Assembly (NCBI GenBank): GCA_964017155.1
Contig: OZ024861.1
Location: 22,533,713 to 22,597,712 of the forward strand
Direction of reading: 5' to 3'
Origin: Oasisia sp. SBJ-2009
Lineage: Eukaryota > Annelida > Polychaeta > Sabellida > Siboglinidae
Length of the DNA stretch: 64,000 nucleotides
The notes below the pieces were generated by a model that was not told the origin of the DNA, did no database searches, and saw nothing but the letters and a program-made list of their open reading frames with translations. Shown here in pieces: positions 13,401 to 22,098 of the stretch. The position numbers and the translations under genes were made by a program. Within the stretch, counting starts at the first letter, position 1, and each line of letters begins with the position of its first letter.

Positions 13401-16400
13401 TTAACCATCTTAATTTATTCTGTGTGTTTTCAAGACATCACCTAACACAACATTCCAACATTGCAAACAAACAAACAAACGTAGTGCAATGTTGCTGATG
13501 TCTAAAGACATCCATCTTCCCTTGTAGCCTGGAAGAAGGCGGTCAAACAGCTTTGGGTCCAGCACTGTTGGTTGCCGTGGCAATGGCCTGTCAGGTGCAG
13601 GGGTCAAAGGTGATCATCTGTACAGATGGCATGGCCAACGTTGGACTTGGCTGTCTGGATACAGGTGACAGTGATGATGTAGCGTATGACAATGCATCAG
13701 GGTTCTACACACAAGTGGGACAGATGGCGGTTGATAAGGGGTAAGAAAGGGATAACCTCAGAATATCCGATATCACTTTCATCAGGTCCTAGCCCCAGCC
13801 CCCCATCCATTCCCTCACATGAAAGTTTGTAAATATCGATATGTTGATAAAAGTATGATTTTAGTGCCAGACAGAGTATAAAATATTGATGTATATAATT
13901 CCAGACAAAACTGCCTCTGATCCCCATCCACTAAAGAAATATAGTTTCATCTGTTGGCAACACAACATTTTGAGACAATTGCTAGGAAGGTAACAAAGTC
14001 AGGCAAAATTGACATGTTCTCTGTATATTGGAAATGAGTGACAGCTCTCTGCCGTTCCATGCATATACAAATTTCAAAACTCACCCAGTGATACTGTGCT
14101 ATTTATGAACCTTACATCCTGGTAGATATGACCTCTTCAGAAAAACCATTGTCTCTTTAAAGAGATAGACACATTACTATATATCTTAAAAATTAAATGT
14201 GATATATTTATTAGCTGCAACAGGCTAAAAAACCATGTTCTCTTTGAAAGGTATAAAGTAAATTTAGTGTCCCATACCATGTGTTGTTTTGTAACTATGG
14301 TACAGTGTACATGCTGGCTGTGTACTGCAGTAGTTAGCAGTTTTACATTTTCAGCCGGTATTGTATAATACCATTATGAGGCCATTTGTTGTTTTTAAAC
14401 ATTGTGTTTTTAGAAATTGTGTTAATAAGTGAACTGATTTGTTGTTTGTAGTACTGTGCACAAATAACACATGCGCCTCGTGTTTCAGAGTGTCTGTGTC
14501 TGTGATCAGCATCAAGGGCACTAGTTGTAAGCTGGTGGAGCTGGGACAGGTGGCTGAGGCCACCCAGGGCCAGGTGAGTGGGTGCTCTCATTCTCACACA
14601 CCAAACTCTCACAGATTCATCCTGCTTTTATATTGTCTAAATTCCTAATTGTTTAGGGTACATAGTGGATAAGGAATACTGCAGGACGTTGTCATAGATG
14701 TTGATACAAGGGGAGGTCTAGCACCTGTACAGCTGCTGTGTTCTTGCTCTTGTTGCCCCTTACACCTCCCTGTCAGCACCTACCACTGCTCCTTGTCAGC
14801 AGCCCCCTATCTCCACTTGTTCCTGTCAGCAGCTCCATCACTCGGCTGCTCCCTATCAGCAGCCCACTCCCTCCATTGCTCCCTGTCATGAGCTCCTTCC
14901 CTCCACTGCTCCTTGTCAGCAGTTCCCTCACCATTGCTACCTATCAGCAGCCCCCTTCATCCACAGCTCCCAGTCAGCAGCCCCCTCATACCACTGCTCT
15001 CTGCCAGCAACCACCTCCCTCCACTGCTGCTTATCAGCAGCCCCCCCCCCTACTGATCCCTGTCAGCAGCCCCCTCTTCCACTGTTCTGTGTCAGCAGCT
15101 CCCTCTTCCACTGTTCTCTGTCAGCAGCCCCCTCTTCCACTGTTCTCTGTCAGCAGCCCCCTCTTCCACTGTTCTCTGCCAGCAGCCCCCTCTTCCACTG
15201 TTCTCTGTCAGCAGCCCCCTCTTCCACTGTTCTCTGTCAGCAGCCCCCTCTTCCACTGTTCTCTGTCAGCAGCTCCCTCTTCCACTGTTCTCTGTCAGCA
15301 GCCCCCTCTTCCACTGTTCTCTGTCAGCAGGCCCCTCTTCCACTGTTCTCTGTCAGCAGCCCCCTCTTCCACTGTTCTCTGCCAGCAGCCCCCTCTTCCA
15401 CTGTTCTCTGCCAGCAGCCCCCTCTTCCACTGTTCTCTGTCAGCAGCCCCCTCTTCCACTGTTCTCTGTCAGCAGCCCCCTCCTCCACTGTTCTCTGTCA
15501 GCAGCCCCCTCTTCCACTGCTCCCTGACAACAGCCCCCTCTTCCACTGCTCCCTGTCAGCAGCCCCCTCTTCCACTGCTCCCTGTCAGCAGCCCCCTCCC
15601 TGCACGGCTCCATTCAAGAGAATGCACAGTTGAACCCTGTACAGCCATATTGAACCTTGGGCAAGTTTGTTCACTCTACACTGCTCCAGTTCACTCAACT
15701 GTATGAATGAGTGCCTGGTTATAGACATTGATGGTATTTGTAGTATTTCTGCACAACTAGTCTGCAATATTTGCAGAATTGCTGAAAGCTTTCCAGAGAA
15801 GTCACAATGATATTCGGTTGAGCAGGTCTGCCATGGACTGAATCATAAAGCACTTAACCAAATGTAAGGACATGATGTTGTGATTACTGAGAACTTATTG
15901 AATATTGTTACTTTTATGTTCCTTCAGGTTAACATTGTTGATCCATTGAAACTGACGGAAGAGTTTGGTAGCATCCTTGCCAATCCAGTGATAGCGACAA
16001 ATGTCACAGCGACCTTGCTGCTGCATAAGCATCTGTGAGTACATGGTAATCACTTGCCAGTAGCTTCCATATAGAAAACACTTAATCCCCATTTTTTTTT
16101 ACATGGTAATAAGGTTAAATAACTGTATCACATGGACTGAATATGAAATTGAAAACCAATTAATTCCATGAGGTAACACTATAAGAATGAATTAGAATAA
16201 TAATGACTTCTGCACTAGTGTCCTCGAAAATCAAGCTCAGTGGCGTAACAAAACCAAGCGATTACGCAATCTCGTTATTGTAAACAATGCACAGGTCATC
16301 AACTGATGGAGGAAAGTGCTAGGAAGCTAAGGAGGATAGGCAGCATTATAAAGACATAGGTGTTTAGACACTGGCAATGTGAAATAATTTAACACTGACA

Positions 16401-19400
16401 GGAAACGAATTCCACAACCGAGAAAACTCAAGTTCCAGCCTTCGTCTTCACCCAGAGGAGGGAAATAAGGGTATCTGCAGCTATTTTAATTAAGGAAAAT
16501 CTTGTTTATGATACAAACTATGCCACAAAGCTTACCTACTTACTGATGTTGTTTCAGATATTTTCGTCATGAAGACTCAAAAGAAAGTCGCATTGAGCGA
16601 AAAGTTGGCAATGTTACAAAGGACACCAACATCACATTCGAGTACGGCGTAAGACAGGAGTTCAGGAGGCCGGCCACTGACGGGATGCAAGTGCCTTCGA
16701 TGAAAAACCCTCTTTGTGAGTGTTGAGATTAAGTTTAGACAAGCAGTTAAATGTGTTATAGTCACCCAGTCCCTTTCTAAAGCTTCATGTTTCAGTCACC
16801 CAGTCCCATTCTACAGGTTCTTGTTTCAGTCACCCAGTCCCATTCTACAGCGTCTTGTTTCAGTCACCCAGTCCCTTTCTACAGCTTCATGTTTCAGTCA
16901 CCCAGTCACATTCTACAGCTTCATGTTTCAGTCACCCAGTCACATTCTACAGCTTCATGTTTCAGTCACCCAGTCCCATTCTACAGCTTCTTGTTTCAGT
17001 CACCCAGTCCCATTCTACAGCTTCATGTTTCAGTCACCCAGTCCCATTCTACAGCTTCTTGTTTCAGTCACCCAGTCCCATTCTACAGCTTCATGTTTCA
17101 GTCACCCAGTCCCATTCTACAGCTTAATGTTTCAGTCACCCAGTCCCATTCTACAGCTTCATGTTTCAGTCACCCAGTCACATTCTACAGCTTCATGTTT
17201 CAGTCACCCAGTCCCATTCTACAGCTTCTTGTTTCAGTCACCCAGTCCCGTTCTACACTTCATGTTTCAGTCACCCAGTCCCATTCTACAGCTTCTTGTT
17301 TCAGTCACCCAGTCCCATTCTACAGGTTCATGTTTCAGTCACCCAGTCCCATTCTACAGCTTCATGTTTCAGTCACCCAGTCCCATTCTACAGCTTCTTG
17401 TTTCAGTCACCCAGTCCCATTCTACAGCTTCTTGTTTCAGTCACCCAGTCCCATTCTACAGCTTCTTGTTTCAGTCACCCAATCCCATTCTACAGCTTCA
17501 TGTTTCAGTCACCCAGTCCTGTTCTATAGCTTCATGTTTCAGTCACCAAGTCCCTTTCTACAGCTTCATGTTTCAGTCACCCAGTCCCAATGTACTATAT
17601 GTACTTCATGTTTCAGTTACTCAGTCCATTTATACAGCTTCATGTTTCAGTCACCCAGTCCCTTTCTACAACTTCATGTTTCAGTCACCCAGTCCCATTC
17701 TACAGCTTCATGTTTCAGTCACCCAGTCCCGTTCTACACTTCATGTTTCAGTCACCCAGTCCCATTCTACACTTCATGTTTCAGTCACCCAGTCCCATTC
17801 TACACTTCATGTTTCAGTCACCCAGTCCCGTTCTACACTTCATGTTTCAGTCACCCAGTCCCATTCTACACTTCATGTTTCAGTCACCCAGTCCCATTCT
17901 ACACTTCATGTTTCAGTCACCCAGTCCCATTCTACACTTCATGTTTCAGTCACCCAGTCCCATTCTACAGCTTCTTGTTTCAGTCACCCAGTCCCATTCT
18001 ACAGCTTCATGTTTCAGTCACCCAGTCCCGTTCTACAGCTTCATGTTTCAGTCACCCAGTCACATTCTACAGCTTCATGTTTCAGTCACCCAGTCACTTT
18101 CTACAGCTTCATGTTTCAGTCACCCAGTCCCATTCTACACTTCATGTTTCAGTCACCCAGTCCCATTCTACAGCTTCTTGTTTCAGTCACCCAGTCCCGT
18201 TCTACAGCTTCATGTTTCAGTCACCCAGTCCCATTCTACACTTCATGTTTCAGTCACCCAGTCCCATTCTACAGCTTCTTGTTTCAGTCACCCAGTCCCG
18301 TTCTACAGCTTCATGTTTCAGTCACCCAGTCCCGTTCTACAGCTTCATGTTTCAGTCACCCAGTCCCATTCTACACTTCATGTTTCAGTCACCCAGTCCC
18401 ATTCTACAGCTTCTTGTTTCAGTCACCCAGTCCCGTTCTACAGCTTCATGTTTCAGTCACCCAGTCCCATTCTACACTTCATGTTTCAGTCACCCAGTCC
18501 CATTCTACACTTCATGTTTCAGTCACCCAGTCCCATTCTACAGCTTCTTGTTTCAGTCACCCAGTCCCGTTCTACAGCTTCATGTTTCAGTCACCCAGTC
18601 CCATTCTACACTTCATGTTTCAGTCACCCATGGGTGTCCCATTTTACACTTCATGTTTCAGTCACCCAGTCCAATTTGTGAATGTGATTGTTTGAAGATG
18701 ACACTGGAGAAGTGCAGCCGGGGACCCAGGGTGGAGGGGACCAAGTGGACGCCTCCCCACAGCCAGACGATGGACTCACCCCACCTACACCGTCCATGCC
18801 TGCCCCCACTACAGATGGCGCCACTGCCTCGGCTTCAGCCGGGCCCGATACGGTCGCCCAGGGTGACGGGGTTCAAGCCCCCCACGACACCCCCTCAAAG
18901 ACAGGAGATGCAGTCACCCCCGCAGCTGATCTGTCTGCCTCAGCTGCCACTGGCGCTGCTACTGCTGCTTCCTCCAGTGAGAAGAAACGTGAAGACGCAC
19001 TCACTGAGTTGCCGTTTCAACTGCAGATTGTGTACACAGACCTGGACGGGGCGAAGGCGCTGCTTGTTCGCTCCCAGTGTAAACCCATCACTAAGGACCG
19101 TCACGTGGCTGAGAAAGGTGGGCTGTCACTTCATTATTATCATTAGTTATTATCATTAACACTTGGAAAAAATCATCTGTTTTAAACAAGCGTTTTTATC
19201 ATTTAACTCATGAGGACACCTTGAATTTTTTATCAGTTGATTTTGTTTTACTAGGTTTTGTTTTTAGGTTAGTCAACTTGTTCAAATTACTATATGTAAA
19301 GCACTTTTTTAAAACAATTTTGTTTGTTATTATCTATATTTTAGTCACTGTATTTTAAGTGATTTTTTAATAATCTAAGTAAAATACATTCATTAAATGC

Positions 19401-21953
19401 CAGTTCATCTGAGAAAGGAGTGTAAAGAGTGTTTATTAAACTGTGCAGAAGAGATGTGATTAAGTAACGTTTTGAATTTTGTTACAGGGTTGGCATCGCT
19501 GATTATGGGAAGTAAATACTGGTGACTACCAGATCTAGAATTATTTTATTTTAAAAAGTAATAGAATAATGCATTTTTGCTAAACTTAATATTCTTTCTT
19601 TAAATGTACTCCTAATTGGAGAGGAAAACAGGGGAACATTTCTAAACATGTGTTCACCGTTTTATTTGCCAGGAATGAACATAGCTGCAGTGGGTGCCCA
19701 CGCGGCACAGATGTCTTCAAAGCTGGCGTTGAAGGGCAACTTCACGCCGTCACGCATGAATGCCTTCATGTATCAACGTTTAGTGCGGAGACACACGTGA
19801 GTCAGATTGGCCTGATATAATTATATCATTAAGTACAAGCCACCTTTTAAGGAGCTAAGGATATTTTTTACCACACTGTTGCTGCATTCCAAATGTAATA
19901 AGCCAGTTTAAAACCCCAAAAAATTCATCTGATTTTCAATTTGTCAGATCCACAAGCAGTTTGTTGCGTAAAAGTCTGGTGATTTTGAATGCAATTCTAA
20001 CTATCATTCAGCAAGCACATAACCTAGAATCTTTTGCATCGTCATAAAAATCTATTTTGATATAGTGGCAAGAAGATCTAGCATAACCTTGACTTCAGTA
20101 TGAAACACATAACAGAACCTTATTCTAAATCATGAAAGTTATTAAATATCTGTTAACGCGTGTAATCATGTTCAAGTTATCATTAGTGTTAAATGTTACT
20201 CAAATTGGGTGTACTATAGAAACTTAATCTTTATGCTACATGGTAAATTATTACTGCATTGTTTATATAGCTATTGCGGGGTTGACACCGGCCAGTTTTC
20301 TTAATAAGTACTCATCTTATAGTATTAGCATTCTTTCAGTTCGCTGGATACAGTCTTAATTGGCTCTGCTGTCTGCCGGGAATCATATATTGTTATATTT
20401 GCTGATTATGTTTAGTTGCTGATTATGTTTATTTGCTGATTGTATTTATTTGTATGGTTTATGTAATTCCAAAATAAAAATTCCAAAACCTAGGTATCTG
20501 TTTATCTATCTATTTGTCTGTCTACCGATATAGAGAGAAAACGTATGGTACCCTGCAGGAAATATGAAAATTTGACATAGTTCTTTTTTGTGAATGTGAA
20601 TTTCATGGTGCATTTTTATATTGTGAATCCATTGTGACTCTATTTGTAAAGCCACACAATATAAAGATACCGAATGCTAGTTTTGGTCTTTGTAAGTTTT
20701 AGTGGTAGCCGGGTTTGGTATCTGTGATTCTATTGTCGGCAGGAAAGCTTGATGTCAAGTTAATGATGGCCCATCTTATGTCGTGTTTTTGTGTCAGTTT
20801 TGAAACAGGACAAGAAGAACAATATGCGTGTTACTATGACAACGTTGCTCCAATTGAGACCTATGTCAACGCAAGACAGCAAGTATGTGGAATACCGTAC
20901 CATCCCCAATAGAAGCGCTGTGCACCAGAGCAAGAGCCTGGGTGGGCTTCTAGTAATTGATCGTATGGTAACATAGCATGAGCATTGGTGGGCAAACGAA
21001 GAAAATCAATCGCATATAGGGCACATGCATGCACTTCTAAGATAGAACACATATAACAAAGGCAGATTCAGCAAATCTACCAAAATGCTTGATTGACAAA
21101 ACTTGGTACATGACAGGACAATTTGAGATTGCCACTATTTATGTTTGCGTAACGTTATGCAAGTAGCATGTCAGTCGTTCTACGCAGAGAGTCATTGTGC
21201 TAGCCAGAAGACATTGTACAAATATTGCAGGATATCCTCCATCTGTGTTGTGTTGAATTACAGACGGCGGATAGCGAATTGTAAACGTGTCAAGTTGGAC
21301 ACACAAACACCAGTCGTCATTGCTTTGATAATTCCTCATGAATATGGGTATTTATATGATACTGAATGTAATGCTATTTAAATCTGCATTGTTAGAAACG
21401 ATTATGCGATTATGACAACTCATTCGACTTTAAGAAAGAACGAAAGCAAATTGCAAGAAAGAAACACTGCCATCTTATGTCCAACATAGAAATAGTTGTC
21501 AAGAAAGTATCCACCAGGTGGCGCTACCATAAGCTAACACTCCTGTTCCTGACTCCTGTGTCGGGTCGTGCCAAAACAGCATGTATCATGGTGGTGTTTC
21601 TCAAATTTATCTTTCCGCATAGACATGTCAATAATCATGAGAAACATTCCTCATTATTGTAATCGTGTAACCATCTGAAACTATAGCTTTCATTTGCAAA
21701 AAGACCTGAGGATGAGGTTTCTGACTGGAAAGTATGCCCATTGAGGGGAGGTCTTTGTGGCTGTAATATCATCAGTGTGCAAACATTTGAGAACAAATGG
21801 TTATGGGGACAGGTAGAGAAAGAGACTGGCAACATATCCTATAAAAAGGACACATTTGTCTCTCAATGGCATGTATTTTCTATTGTTGCTGTTTTTGATG
21901 GGCAGACATTCCTAGGCAGGGCAGAAATACCATTCTGTCAGGTAGAAAACCAG

Positions 21954-22046
<93 letters not shown>

Positions 22047-22053
22047 ACACACA

Positions 22054-22098
<45 letters not shown>

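Noticed and set aside
14738..15706. 322-codon Pro/Ser/Leu-rich plus-strand ORF
   Set aside because: It spans a 29-bp minisatellite; 29 is not a multiple of three, so the coding frame rotates, and the region is intron 9.
16237..16260. hAT-like end CAGTGGCGTAAC
   Set aside because: No matching inverted end or 8-bp duplication was found nearby.
16716..19159. Plus-strand reading frames of 659, 790 and 363 codons (Phe/Ser/Pro/His-rich repeats)
   Set aside because: All come from a minisatellite whose unit lacks stops in every plus frame. The 790-codon frame enters exon 12 in the wrong frame, and the sequence lies in an intron bounded by phase-consistent splice sites.
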